Shown here one piece after another: positions 24,365-36,162 of a DNA stretch of 64,000 bases. The stretch spans positions 339,079,346 to 339,143,345 of the forward strand of contig NC_066585.1 in assembly GCF_024323335.1 (NCBI RefSeq). The letters are read 5' to 3'. This stretch comes from Lathyrus oleraceus (taxonomy: Eukaryota > Streptophyta > Magnoliopsida > Fabales > Fabaceae). The translations under genes and the position numbers were made by a program. How positions within the stretch are numbered: position 1 is the stretch's first letter; the number at the start of each line of letters is the position of its first letter. The notes beneath the pieces were generated by a model that did not search any database, had not been told where the DNA came from, and worked only from the letters and a program-made list of their open reading frames with translations.

Positions 24365-25247
24365 GTCTGAAAATTTTGCAAATAAACCTCTTAAGTTCCT
24401 TGAAAATTTTCTTATTGTTTTGATGATATGAATGCAAATGGGTGCATGAATGCAACAATCACACTCAAGGATCAAGCAAAGCACACCAAACAAAGGTCAT
24501 GGGATGGATCATGTTATCCTTAATATCAACCATCCATTTTAGTGGATTATGGTTTACACCTTATCAACACCCAAGTTCCATTGATATTAAGGATTCATGA
24601 ACGGATCAACCATGAATCAAGGGTTTGTTGTAAGTCACGAGCATGGAGTTAGGTTAAGAACCACCCAAAGGGAGTGTACTAAGGTTTAAACCTGCCAATC
24701 ATGTTCTACAAAAGGTTCCCATAGTCATCATCCCATCTTTTGGATTTTATCAGAGAAACGACTACTCGTATTCCAAAAATATTCTCAAGAGAGACTCTTA
24801 TGAGTGTAGTATCGCGTAACAATCGTATCCAATCTTACACTTGAACGACTTTCGCACTACATCCTACGAATAGGCTAAGATGAGTTTGGTAAACTAAGGT
24901 CCTTGGCTTCTAAGGTCTATATTGGAAAAAGTAATGTCTAACCACAACTACTTGTGTGACATTATTGATCCCAACATGACCTCCACCAAGTGAATGGGCT
25001 TGCAAGTCAACTTGCTAAGGAATAACTCCACACAAGTCGACAAGACTATCTCATTCTCCTATCCTAAGTGCACTCGAGTTCGGGTATAGAACTCATCTCA
25101 CAAAGATCACCAAGCATACAAGGAATTAATATTCAAGCAATTCAATCATTACATACAATACAGTAATCCCAAATTGCACAAAAATATGTCACATAACAAT
25201 ACAACACAACAAATATGAAAAGTAGGCAAAACCCACTAGGCTAATGT
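24365..25247 (-). other. Element C leader (PBS to ORF1)
   Basis: About 880 bp with no gene. It is homologous to B's leader (30769-31672). It contains an inverted repeat, CCTTAATATCAAC (24518-24530) against ATTGATATTAAGG (24580-24592), that can form a 13-bp stem (one G-U pair in RNA) and is conserved in B. Nothing else recognised. Confidence 0.7.
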
Positions 25248-25265
25248 TCCCCAGCAGAGTCGCCA
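25248..25265 (-). promoter_or_regulatory. Primer binding site of element C (tRNA-Arg type)
   Basis: On the minus strand TGGCGACTCTGCTGGGGA, six bases (GAAAAG) after the 5' LTR end at 25272. It is identical to B's PBS. Ogre elements are known to prime with tRNA-Arg, and the leading TGG pairs with the CCA end of the tRNA. Confidence 0.9.
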
Positions 25266-25271
25266 CTTTTC

Positions 25272-26784
25272 TGTAGCGGGGTATTCGTTACCATTAGAGA
25301 TATTGACTAAATCCAAGGTAAATCATACAAGTCGAGTCGCCACCGTACTTCTATTTATCCAAAGGAATGGTTAGAAAGCGAACAAAAACCTAAAAGTTTT
25401 ATCAAATCAAAAACTAGTAAAAATGTCAGAGATTTGGGTAAGGGGGTTGGTTATGCAATGGGAAGGTATTAGGCACCTAAAGCATCCTAGGTACTCCTAG
25501 GGAGCCCTTTTCACATTTGTTGTAAGGTTGTTGTTTTTTGTGAAAATTTATTTGTGCAAACATGATTGAAGGGATGAGAAAAGCGTGTATGTTTATCTAA
25601 TGTACTACTTACTAAAAGAAGGGTCAAAAGAAAATGACTCGCACGGATGTCGCATCCACTGCATACGTATCTCATCTGAATCTGAGAATCAGAGTCTTCG
25701 TAGCTCGGCTACCTATGGGTTAAGGAGGAGTGTGCTCGCTAAGACATCGCGTCTTATGCCTACGTATCTCATCTGGGATGAAAATCAGAGCAAAACGTAG
25801 TTCGACCAACTACGGGGTAAGGGTTGTGTTTTGGGGTGAACGACGTTACTACGCAATCTACCGGATGCTCGACCTTTGGAGACTTACTCGCCTGTAGTAG
25901 AAGGAGATAACGTGTTCTTAGGAGAAGAAAAATCAGTGAGTTTGGGGTGTTTAGGGATGCTCATGCAAAAAGGCAGTCCTAGATGAAGGAACCGCACTAC
26001 CTTAAATGACATGCCACGAGAGGCTATACGAAACCTAAGAAATCGGTAACATGCGGGAAAAGTAAAGGGATCGAGAGATCTACCGTACGGATAAATATCC
26101 GAAGTAACAGCAATTAGATAAATAAGAAACCCAAAGACTCTTCCAAGCTAAACACCATCAAAGAAAGTGAGTCAGTACAGGTAATCGGAATAGACCTCCA
26201 GGTGGTACCCCACAAATAAAGTGGAACACCAAGCAAGCTATCCCTGCAAGAGTATGTGAGCCCTCACAAAATAAAACTCAACAAACAGGTTAGAGAAACA
26301 GGATAGGGTAATCAAGAGTTGCCCCCAAATCAAAATGTAACCACATGAATCATGCCATTAAAATTCACAAAAAGCAACCAAGGGTAGGAGGCCTAAACCT
26401 CTTGTCAAACACATGCATCAAAAGGGTATCAAATTCACCCATAATACCTCATACATTCAGAGCATTCAAATTAAAAGCATAAAGTAATGGGAATAAGGCA
26501 AACCTGACTGGAGAGATCGAATGAAATTGAATTTCCCGGTTGGGTTTGCAAAGCAATCTGAGGGTTTATATGAGATGGAATTGGCTCTTTGCAGATGAGT
26601 TCCCTTCAGTCTCTGGAGGTTGCTCTGAACTCTGTTAGCTCTTCTCTCACTATCTTTTTCCCTGCCAGGGTAATAGGAATAGAATTCCTTTTGTTTCACT
26701 GAAACTCTGAATTTATAACCTGATTTTTGTGGACTTGTGGGCTCAAATGAGAGAGGCCCAAGTCCAAAATTTTTCTGTTATATT

Positions 26785-26815
<31 letters not shown>

Positions 26816-27305
26816 TTTTTTTATATTTATTTTTTTAAACACGTGGGCTTCGCCTAGCGAGCATGACAGTTCAAGAAATTCCTCTGAGCGTAGGTGATTC
26901 TGGTGGCTTTTCTTGGGATTCGCTAGGCGACCCATTCTGCTCGCCTAGCGAGCATGACAACTCATGAACAAACTTTTGCTCCTTCAAGATTAACGTTTTG
27001 ACTAACGAATAGACCCCATTTGAATCTGTTGGAAGTATCTCAACCCATTTCTTTGTGTTGACTGATCATCTAAATAGAACCCACAAAGTGTCTTGGATGA
27101 TACTCAAGCTTCAAACAAAAGATGTTAGTGACACATTTTTGTGCTTTTGGTTAGTAAACAAAAGTAAGAGAAACAATGATGTATAATTCAAGCATGCTTG
27201 GTGATCTCAAACCAATCACAAGGAGTCCCACCCAAAGGCAAAGGGAACCAAGATGCTAAAGATCCTTAAGGCAATGCAAATGCAATGTTATGATGCCATG
27301 AGGGA
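25272..27305 (-). mobile_element. Element C 5' LTR (tip missing)
   Basis: Nearly identical to the LTR at 12999-15045. It ends at GCCATGAGGGA and lacks the terminal bases that end in GGGTCTTACA in the other copy. Differences include a longer (TTTA)n tract near 26780-26835 and scattered single bases. The TATA box is at about 26709-26718, with the palindrome cluster at 26839-26965. Because the tip is lost, the terminal bases are no longer matched, which would prevent integration of any copy made with this end. Confidence 0.92.
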
Positions 27306-30300
27306 CATGCATGGAGGACCCAACTTCACATGCACACGGATATTTCATGCTTGCATCACTCTTGGTTATAAATAGAAGGTTTCGTTCACTTCAAACTTCA
27401 ACCTAAAGGCGCCTGAAGTTCTGCACAATTGAATCCCTAACCCTCACTCAAAGGAATTTTGATTTTTCTCTCAATTTTTCAAGTTCAATTTTCAACTTCA
27501 TTGGTTGATCTTTGACTTACAATTCCTTAGCCTAGCTTCTTTGTTACTTCAAGAACAAGTTGCATCAAAGAATTGGAGTGGATCAAGCATTGAAAAGCTG
27601 CACTTCAAAGGTTGATTCTCAAACTGTTTTCATTCGAATCTATTTGGATTTTGAGCATTTCTTGTATTGGTTGGTACCTCTGAAGTCCTCATGTGAGAGG
27701 CAATTGGTTTGTGCTTTTAATTTTATGAATTGAGCAAGTTCAGTTTGAACACCTTGTTTTTCCATCTCAGATTTCTCCTCCTATGAGACTCTTGAGCAAA
27801 AACTAAGGGCACAGGGGTGATGTACATCACCCTAGCTTTCGAATGATGTATGGATCGTGTATTATGGTGAAGGTTTGAAAACCTGCAACTCTGGCCGGAA
27901 CAATGAGTCTCATCGTAGAAGACGGTGGTTTCTACCACCGTCCCCACGTGGATGAGTTCCTGGCCCTTGGATCTGGTTATGGGGATCTAATCTTGGCCAT
28001 GCATTGTTATGACTTATTTTAATGCTGAGTGTTTCGCTGTTGACCAAGCCTCACCATACGCACGCGCCTTTGGTTCCTTGGATCAGCCACGTCAATTAAT
28101 GAGCGCTGATACCAGCGCTATGGATTTTTCCAATTTTTAATTTCTGTTTTAATTTTCTTTAATTCCAATTATTTTTAAAAATTCATAACTTCTTTATTTT
28201 GAATCACAAAAATATGGGACCAATTGCAAAAAAAATCTCTTAAATTCTAGTTTCTAAAAATGATTTTTAATTATTTTTGTGATTCCATTTAATATTTTTT
28301 GTGAATTATTTCTTTTCTGGTTATTTTTAGTTCATTTAAAATACTTTCCAATATTAAAAAATGCCAAAAATATTTTCTTAACATCTTTGAATGATGATGA
28401 ATCTATGAAAAATATTTTCATCAATTTCTTAATTGATTTGGGATTTATTTGAGATTTTAGTTCAATTATATTATTTCTCTTCATTTTTTAATTGTTTAAA
28501 ATTAGTTTCTATTTTCAAAAAATGATGAAAATTTTTATCAAACCTTGTTTGACCATGTTGAACTTATGATGATCCAATTGGACTTTTCCAAGTTGATTTG
28601 AATTGGATTTGAAGTTTGACCTTTATTTGTTTATTTTAATTCAAGTATTATTTTAATTCCAAAAAATACCAAAAATATTTTTGTTGTTTCTTGACTTCTA
28701 AGCTTCATCTCACTTCTGTTTACCATTTATTGATGTTGATTCCATTCATATTTGGTCAATGTGTTTTGCTTATGTCATTTGAATTTCAATTATATACATT
28801 CCATTTCTTCTTCTTCTTCTTCTTTTTATCTTTTTGATCAATGAGTTAATGATTGGTGGTTAGCCTTGACATATGAGGGGCTTAACCTTCTTTGATCCAA
28901 ATCAAATTCATCTTGATCAAAGATTAAGTGAATTGCTTTGCATTAGAGATAGGTTGCTTCTTGGTCAAGCAAAAAACCTAAATCCATACACGATCATTCT
29001 TATTTTCTTTTGGCATGGCAAGTTGTAAGAGTTTGGCTTACTAGTCATGATCTCTAACTTGTGCTTGTTGCCTATAGTTTTATTGACCGGCCTCAGATAG
29101 GTGTGACTACTACATTAGTACACTTACGATTGCTTACCATAACGCTAAATTGCCTTATGGCAAACTAAAACTAACTACTAATTACTAACTTTTAATTCAA
29201 GCATTTAATTCTTGCAATTTATTTTAATGCAATTTAATTCCTTGCTCATTAATTCATTTATCTTTGTCCTTTGCTCACTTGAGCTCATGTTTATGCTTAT
29301 GCCATTTGCCTTTTGCTCACTTGAGCACATTATTGTGTATATACTATTGCCTTGTGCTTGTTTTGTCTTGTTCGTGGAACCCAATGCAAATGGAGAAAGG
29401 ACTTAGTTTTAGGACCTTACCTATGCTAAATGGAGTTTCAAGAGAAACTAGGCCTCATGCCTTTAGAATGCTAAATATGTTGAAGAGCAACTATGCCTCA
29501 TGCCTTTAGAATGCTTAATCTTGAAGATGAATTGAAAGGACCCTAATTCTAAACTCACTCTTGTCCATTCTTTTATTTGCATTGTGGAACTTTTTGATTT
29601 GTGTGTTCTTGTGTGATAGGGATCCTAAACTTGAGCCAATTAGAAGAACCATTATCATGGACATCCAAGATAAGAGATACAAAAGCCAATTGGAAGATTC
29701 CTAGGAGCTTGGCTGATTATTTGCTTGATTGCTTGAGTCATTTGCTTATTGCTTTCTAATTCCAAAGGAAAGGAGCAACTTGGATCATCTTTATGATCTC
29801 AAGAAGGGAACTCCAAGTGGTTTTATTTCTCTTCCCTCATCTTTGCATGTTTAGGACCTAGCCCTTCTCTTCTTCTCTCCACTCTAACCCAAGCCAAACT
29901 TTTTGTGCAAACATTAACATTGTTTTCAAAATTAGAAACCTAGGCATTATGCCTTTGATTTTTTCAAACTCTTTTCATAACACTTATTTTGAATTAAATC
30001 TTAAGTCAACTTTGACCTTATTTTGTGAATACTTTTCATTTGTAAATACAACTCACTCAATTGTTTTTATGGTTCCAATGACCATTTGTATTAAAGCTTT
30101 TCATAAACATTAGCTATTAGGTTTGAGTTATCCTAGAGGTTGATATAATACTCACCTGTATCCTTAGTGATGGATTATAAGTCTTCCATGCTTATTATAG
30201 GGTTAACCTCTCATTAGCATGTTGAAGCTCTCCTCACATGGTGGATCTGTGGTTTTAGGTTGAGTTTTCTCCCTTTCATAACAAAAGACATTAAAGCTTT

Positions 30301-30744
30301 TGGATAATCAATTCACCAATTTCTTTTGAGATTTTTACCCCGAACTACGAGGTTTTGATCCTACCTTTCTAAGATGGTATGTGGGCAATGGGTTTATCCA
30401 TTCAAACACAAAATTGTAAATAACTTGTATATTCTTTTCTCATCTCTCCAATCATGTTTGCACAAATATTTTCACAAATACCAACCTACCATACAACATT
30501 TGTAAAAAGGGCTCCCTTAGAGTACTAAGGATGTTTTGGATGCATAAAACTTTCCCATTGCATAACCAACCCCCTTACCCAGATCTCTGACATTTTTATT
30601 AGTTTTTGATTTGATAAAACTTCTCGGTTTTTGTTCGCTTTCTAACCTTTCCTTTGGATAAATAGAAGTGTGGTGGCGACTCGAATTGTATGATTTACTT
30701 TTGATTTAGTCAATAAATCTAAAGGTAACGAATATCCCGCTACA
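27306..30744 (+). mobile_element. Element B 5' LTR, second part (core promoter, R, U5)
   Basis: Continues B's 5' LTR after element C and matches 46996-50009 of the 3' LTR. It contains the TATA box at 27367-27374 and, near the end, the conserved block with TGGCGACTC at 30674-30682. It includes 424 bp (29821-30244) that the 3' LTR lacks, deleted there between two GTGG repeats. It ends CCCGCTACA at 30744. Small ORFs are chance frames. Confidence 0.92.
27367..27374 (+). promoter_or_regulatory. TATA box of element B 5' LTR
   Basis: TATAAATA in the context CTTGGTTATAAATAGAAGG, a strong plant core-promoter match, conserved at 47057-47064 in the 3' LTR. Element C ends only 61 bp upstream, so the natural upstream U3 now lies more than 14 kb away. 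Confidence 0.7.
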
Positions 30745-30750
30745 GAAAAG

Positions 30751-30768
30751 TGGCGACTCTGCTGGGGA
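30751..30768 (+). promoter_or_regulatory. Primer binding site of element B (tRNA-Arg type)
   Basis: TGGCGACTCTGCTGGGGA starts six bases (GAAAAG) after the 5' LTR end at 30744. Same sequence and spacing as in element C. It is the minus-strand DNA priming site. Confidence 0.92.
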
Positions 30769-31672
30769 AATGTATTTGCCTAGTGGGTTTTGCCTACTTT
30801 TTACCTTTGTTGTATTGTACGTTTATATTATTTGTGACATATTTTTGTGCAAATTTGGGATGACTGTATTGTTTGTAATGATTGATTTGCTTGATATATC
30901 AATTGCTTGTATGCTTGGTGGTCTCTTGTGAGATGAGTTCTATACCCGAACTCGAGTGCAATTATGATAGGAGAATGGCATAGTCTTGTTGACTTGTGTG
31001 GAGTTATTCCTTAGTAAGTTAACTTGCAAGCCCATTCACTTGGTGGGGGTTATGTTGGGATCAATAATGTCACACGAGTAGTCGTGGTTAGGCATTACTC
31101 TTTCCAATATATGCTTTAGAAGCCAAGGACCTTAGATTACCTAGCCCATCTTGGCCTATTTTTTAGGACGTAGTGCGAAGGTCGTTCAAGTGTATGATTT
31201 GATACGATTGTTACGCGATACTACACTCGTAAGAGTCTCTCTTGAGAATATTTATGGAATACGAGTAGTCGTTTATCCGATAGTATCCGAAAGATGGGAT
31301 GATGACTATGGGAACCTCTTGTAGAACATGATTGTCAGGTTTAACCATAGTACACTCCCTTTGGGTGGTTCTTAACCGAGACTCCATGCTCTTGATTTGC
31401 AACAAACCCTTGATTCATGGTTGATCTGTTCTTGTATATCCTTAATATCAATGGAACTTGGGTGTTGATAAGGTGTAAACCATAATCCACCAAAATGGAT
31501 GATTGATATTAAGGATGACTTGATCCATCCCGTGACCTTTGTGTGGTGTGTTTTGCTTGATCCTTGAGTGTGATTGTTGCATCCATGCATTCATGCATTC
31601 ATACACATCCATATCATCAACAATGAGAAAAATTTCAAGGAACTTAAGAGGTCTATTTGAAAATTTTAAGAC
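30769..31672 (+). other. Element B leader (PBS to ORF1)
   Basis: 904 bp without a convincing gene. A 13-bp perfect inverted repeat, CCTTAATATCAAT (31440-31452) and ATTGATATTAAGG (31502-31514), lies about 160 bases before the ORF1 start and is conserved in C. Such a stem could act in packaging or translation; this is an inference. Confidence 0.7.
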
Positions 31673-34490
31673 ATGGATAAGCAAAGAAGGAATACGAAGA
31701 AGTATAGTTTCAGACAACCCGACTTGAAAGAGTTGAGGAGTTTGACATCCTATGTATTAGATCCCTTGGAGTTCAAAGCTCGCCATGGGAAGCTTCTGTC
31801 TATTCTTGCTGCTCAGGTGGATGAAGGTCTGATGAGTATGTTGGTGCAGTTCTATGATCCCTTGTACCATTGCTTCACATTTCCGGATTTCCAGCTTTTG
31901 CCTACGCTTGAGGAGTATGCCTATCTTGTGGGTATACTTATCCTAGATCAGTTGTTGTTCAGTGGCTTGGAGAGAGTTCCTTCTTCCCAAGAGATTGCTG
32001 ATTTGTTGCACATAGATGAATCTATTATTGGTGCTCATATGACTGCCAAAGGTGGAATTCAAGGTCTCCCATCTGATTTCCTCATTGCTCAAGCTACTAT
32101 GTTTGGGAAGGCCATGAGTGAGGACGCCTTTGAGGCCATATTTGTACTTCTCATCTATGGGCTAGTGTTATTCCCCAACATCGACAATTTTGTGGATGTG
32201 AACGCTATTAGTATTTTCTCTACTCTTAATCTCATTCCTACTCTGTTGGGTGACACTTATTTCTCTTTGCATATGAGGAATGCAAAGGGTGGTGGTACCA
32301 TTGTGTGTTGTTTGCCTCTGTTGTACAAGTGGTTTATTTCGCACTTGCCGCAGACGCTTGCCTTCAAGGAAAACAAAGGATGTCTACGGTGGTCCACGAG
32401 ACTTATGTCTCTCACTAATGATGATATCTTTTGGTACAATCGTGTATATGATGGTAAGCAGATTATTGACTCTTGTAGTGGATTCTCCAATGTGCCTCTT
32501 CTTGGTACATGTGGTGGGATTAACTACAACCCTGTTTTGGCACGTCGTCAGCTTGGGTTCCCCTTAAAGGATAAACCTAATAACATTTTGTTAGAAGGTG
32601 TGTTCTTTCAAGAGGGTAAAGATCCCCAAAACTTGAAGGGCAGGATGGTCCGCACTTGGCGCAAGATTCATAGGAAGGGAAGGAAAGAGCTTGGTCCGAA
32701 GAATTGTATTGCTTTGGAACCCTACACCTCGTGGGTGAGGAGGAGAGCTTCTGAGTACCGCATGCCCTATGACTACCCGAGACCTGTTGGTGTAAGCCCT
32801 AGAGGCCAATATTTTTGGTACTTGTATCGAATTATTTATTAATAATAAAAGGCTTTTTCTTTATTATGGTTGTTTAATAAAGTCCCTTGAATAGCTAGTC
32901 CGTTTAATGTATCAAGTATGACTTAATCATGAGATCACATTAAACATAAGGACACTATTCTTAAAGAATCCGTAGTCGAGCTTTATTGTGAAGTGGGATA
33001 ACATTAAAGCATTAAGACTATTATGTTTGTAGACTGATGATCACATCTCATGGATCATGGATAAAGAGTTATCAAGTCTTAAACATAGGTATGAATATTA
33101 AGAGTAATACTTATACCGGATTGACCCGCTATGAGAATACTATATAGAAAGTTATGAAAAGTGTCATAAGTTATTCTCATGGTGATAATGGTGTATGCCA
33201 CTCTTCGACCTGAAACCACTATGGACCCTAGATGTAGAGTCGAGTGCTTTGTTGCTGATCCAACTTGTCCGTAACTGGATAACCATAAAGACAGTTGATG
33301 GGTACTCCACAAAGCATGCTGAGGGACATGAGTGACCTAGATGGAATTTTCCCATCCTGCGTAACAGGATAAATGTCTATGGGCCTAATATTGAACTGGA
33401 CAAGGATGACACGATCTGTACCTTGTGTTCAATATAGACATAAGGGCAAAGGGGTAATTATATACATAATTATTATCACAAGAGGTTTTATCAGATCACA
33501 TGACATTTTCATGTCTTGGGTAGCAGTGATGTGTTGCTAGATACCGCTCACTGTTTATTATGTTAAATGCGTGATTTAATATAATTGCCAACGTCGCGAA
33601 AACCTACAGGGTCACACACAACGGACGGATTGATGAGAAATAGAGTAACTAAGGAACACCGTAAGGTACGGTGCACTTAAGTGGAATACGAAATATGGTA
33701 AGGTACCAAATACTTAAGTGATTTTGGCATATTATAAGATATGGGCCAAAATACACTTAAGTGGGCTTTTTAGCTTGAAGCCAACACAAATGGTTCTATA
33801 AATAGAACCCTTGGGTAGAAGCATTATCACTCAGACTCAACTCAAGTGAAGACTTGGAATTTCGTTTCCCTCTCTCTCTCACTCAAAGCCTTCATTTGTA
33901 CCAGCTAGCACTGAGATTGAAGGAACCCGTTCGTGTGGACTGAATAGAGACGTTGTCATCGTTCAACGTTCGTGATCGCTCCGTGGATTTGTATCCAAGG
34001 TTTTGATCGTTACAGGAGATCTGCACCAAAGGTTTGAATCGCCACAAGAGGTAACGATTCTATCACTGATCATGCCCATTCGTAAGGATCACTAAATGGA
34101 GAAATTTTTAAATTCCGCTGCGCATTGGATGGCAATTCTCCTTCAAGACCTACACATATGGTTATGGTTGGGCCTTCAACCCTCCCTAACCAAGGAGTAG
34201 AGGAGTTGAGAGATGAAGATCGTCCGCGTGCTTGGGCCCGTGAGCGAGAGGAGCTACTTTAGCAGCTTAGAGATAAGGATGCGTTGATAGAGTTTCTGGA
34301 GCATCAGGTTATCGACGAGCCTGATGATGTGGTTACTTCTCTTCTTTCTCAGTCTTTCAGGTTTTGGAAGAGGAAGTATGATCGACTCTCCAAGGAGAAG
34401 GCAGATATGGAGGCAGCCTATGAGAGAGAGGTGAAGAGGCTTCGTGCAGCTTATCTTCCGGTCTCAAGAGCTTTGGACGATTGCTTCTAA
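31673..34490 (+). pseudogene. Element B ORF1, split by a solo LTR
   Basis: Starts MDKQRRNTKKYSFRQPDLKE at 31673 and stays open up to the copia-type LTR inserted at 32785, within the segment YPRP. It resumes at 34146-34150 (duplicated AGACC) with MVMVGPSTLPNQGVEELRDE-like sequence, meets a TAG near 34258-34260, and ends VSRALDDCF at 34490. The core (VQFYDPLYHCFTFPDFQLL, LVFPNIDNFVDVNAISIFST-like) matches ORF1 of element C. Function is unknown; the family is the Tat/Ogre ORF1 domain. The C-terminal part is rich in charged residues and probably a coiled coil. Confidence 0.85.
32785..34145 (+). mobile_element. Solo LTR, probable Ty1/copia type, in B ORF1
   Basis: A 1361-bp insert starting TGTTGGTGTAAGCCC and ending CTCCTTCA, flanked by the 5-bp repeat AGACC (32780-32784 and 34146-34150). 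Element C has the uninterrupted ORF1 sequence here, which proves an insertion. TG/CA ends, a TATA box (TATAAATA, 33797-33804) and no coding interior indicate a solo LTR. The start and general composition recall Ty1/copia LTRs of legumes (SIRE/Maximus-like), but the family name is from memory and uncertain. Confidence 0.88.
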
Positions 34491-34749
34491 GGTTCCATAG
34501 GATGTTCATTTTCCTTCTCTCTTGTATTGTATTTAGTTACCAAAACTGTACTTCTTTGGTGTAAAAAATTTCCAGATATTATTGATATGATTATTCCACA
34601 TGTGTCTAAATGATTAATATTTTCCAAATATTTGCAAAACAGAACTCTAAAGTTCCTCTGATTAAAAATAAATCATATGCACAAGCATTGCATGCATCAT
34701 ATGCATAAGCAGGTTTTGTTCGGGGCTTCTTGATCAATGGTCTAACTCT

Positions 34750-36162
34750 GTGTTCTTCATTTATTTCAAAGACAAGATGACGCACCGGTACTATACCAGA
34801 ACCAACTCATCAAAGCTAATGGATCACCTCGAGCAAGAGAACATAGAACTCAAGGAGGAAGTGGCAAGATTGACTGCCCTGATGGAGTCATTCTTGGCCA
34901 CCCAAAGCCAGTCTTCTCCAACGCCTTCAACTCCTCCCCAGAGTACGGTCATTTCAGAGGTTGCTTCCTCTACCGTGCCTACTGCCAGTGCTCATTTTGC
35001 TCCGTCTGCTATGCTAGCCGGGTTTCCCTGGGGGATGCCCGCCAATTTTGTTCCAGAGGGTCTCGCCCCTACATTTGCTTCTCTGTCGGCATCTAGCCCG
35101 GTCCTCGTTGTGCCACCTCCAGTCGTGCATACTTTGCCAAGAGTTGACGACACCATTTATCACTCTGAGCCATCTGAGGGCCCAGATGTGTATGATAAAA
35201 TGGACGCTATGAATGATCAATTCCTTGAGCTGCGCAAGGAACTTAAAACTCTCAGAGGGAAGGACCTCTTCGGCAAATCTGCTGCTGAGCTATGCCTCGT
35301 GCCTAATGTCAAGATTCCTATCAAGTTCAAAGTGCATGACTTTGAAAAGTACAAAGGAAACACTTGCCCGCTCAGCCATCTTGTGATGTACGCACGTAAG
35401 ATATCGACTCAAACCGACAACGATCAACTCCTGATCCACTACTTCCAGGACAGCTTGTCCAGTGTTGCATTGAGATGGTACATGGGTCTGGATAGTGCGA
35501 ACATCCGCTCCTTCAACGACCTTGGCGAAGCTTTCGTCAAGCAGTACAAGTACAACATTGATATGGCTCCCGGTAGGGACCAACTGAGGGCCATGTCCCA
35601 GAAGAAAAAAGAAACATTCAAGAAGTACGCCCAGAGGTGGCGTGAATTGGCTGCACAGATTGTGCCCCCGCTCGAAGAGAAAGAAATGACAAAGATCTTT
35701 CTCAAGACTTTAAGCTCTTTCTACTATAAGCGGATGATTGCTAGCGCTCCTTCTGATTTCATCGAGATGGAGAACATGGGGATGCGACTAGAAGAGGGAG
35801 TTAGGGAAGGGCGCCTGACCAGAGAAGAAGGCTCTTCTGCCAAATATTATGGGGCGTTTACCAAGAAGAAAGATGGAGAGGCACATGTTGTGTCCTCCCA
35901 TGTCAAATAAAGAAGACCCTCTGTGAAGAGGAAGACTGTGCGCCCCGCCAGTAACCAGCACCAGGTGGCTCATATAGCACCTGCTTTCAGAGAGAACCAA
36001 CATTATCAGCATCAGAACCAGCAACAGTAACATCAACAGTATCAGCAACAACATCATCGTCCGCAACAGCAGGCCTACCAGCCTCGAAACAACAATCAAA
36101 CCAGCACTAGCTATGATAGGAAGAGGGTCAGTTTTGATCCTATTCTAATGACTTATGCCTAA
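34750..36162 (+). pseudogene. gag: Element B gag
   Basis: Open frame of 386 residues from 34750 to 35910 (MFFIYFKDKMTHRYYTRTNS start). It has an N-terminal coiled coil, a Pro/Ser-rich linker, and the gag domain (LIHYFQDSLSSVALRWYMGL, FKKYAQRWRELAAQIVPPL) running into MGMRLEEGVREGRLTREEGS. A TAA after SSHVK at 35908-35910 ends it. The same frame continues through a Gln-rich region to about 36162 with more stops (for example within HQNQQQ-stop). The protein would be the capsid precursor. The next part (36163-38066) is the nucleocapsid and protease. Confidence 0.86.

Larger units (their letters stand above)
12999..27305 (-). mobile_element. Element C: Ogre retrotransposon inside B's 5' LTR
   Basis: A 14.3-kb Ogre in minus orientation. 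Its LTRs (12999-15045 and 25272-27305) look nearly identical, so the insertion is relatively young. The left junction is intact (CCATG then TGTAGCGG). At the right junction the last 25-30 LTR bases are missing and B sequence starts directly with CATGCATGG. Compared with B's 3' LTR, about 14 bases of target are also absent, so a small deletion probably removed the LTR tip and adjacent target. The interior closely resembles B, but a large part of pol is deleted. Confidence 0.93.

Noticed and set aside
24661..25240. tRNA gene suspected because of the tRNA-like PBS region
   Set aside because: Only the 18-bp 3'-end complement is present; no anticodon or D arm can be found.
28140..28540. Possible matrix-attachment or promoter region because of extreme AT content
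   Set aside because: Ordinary AT-rich LTR body, repeated at 47820-48220; nothing specific supports a function.
33079..33355. Short ORFs in the copia-type solo LTR
   Set aside because: Non-coding LTR sequence; no gag or pol similarity.
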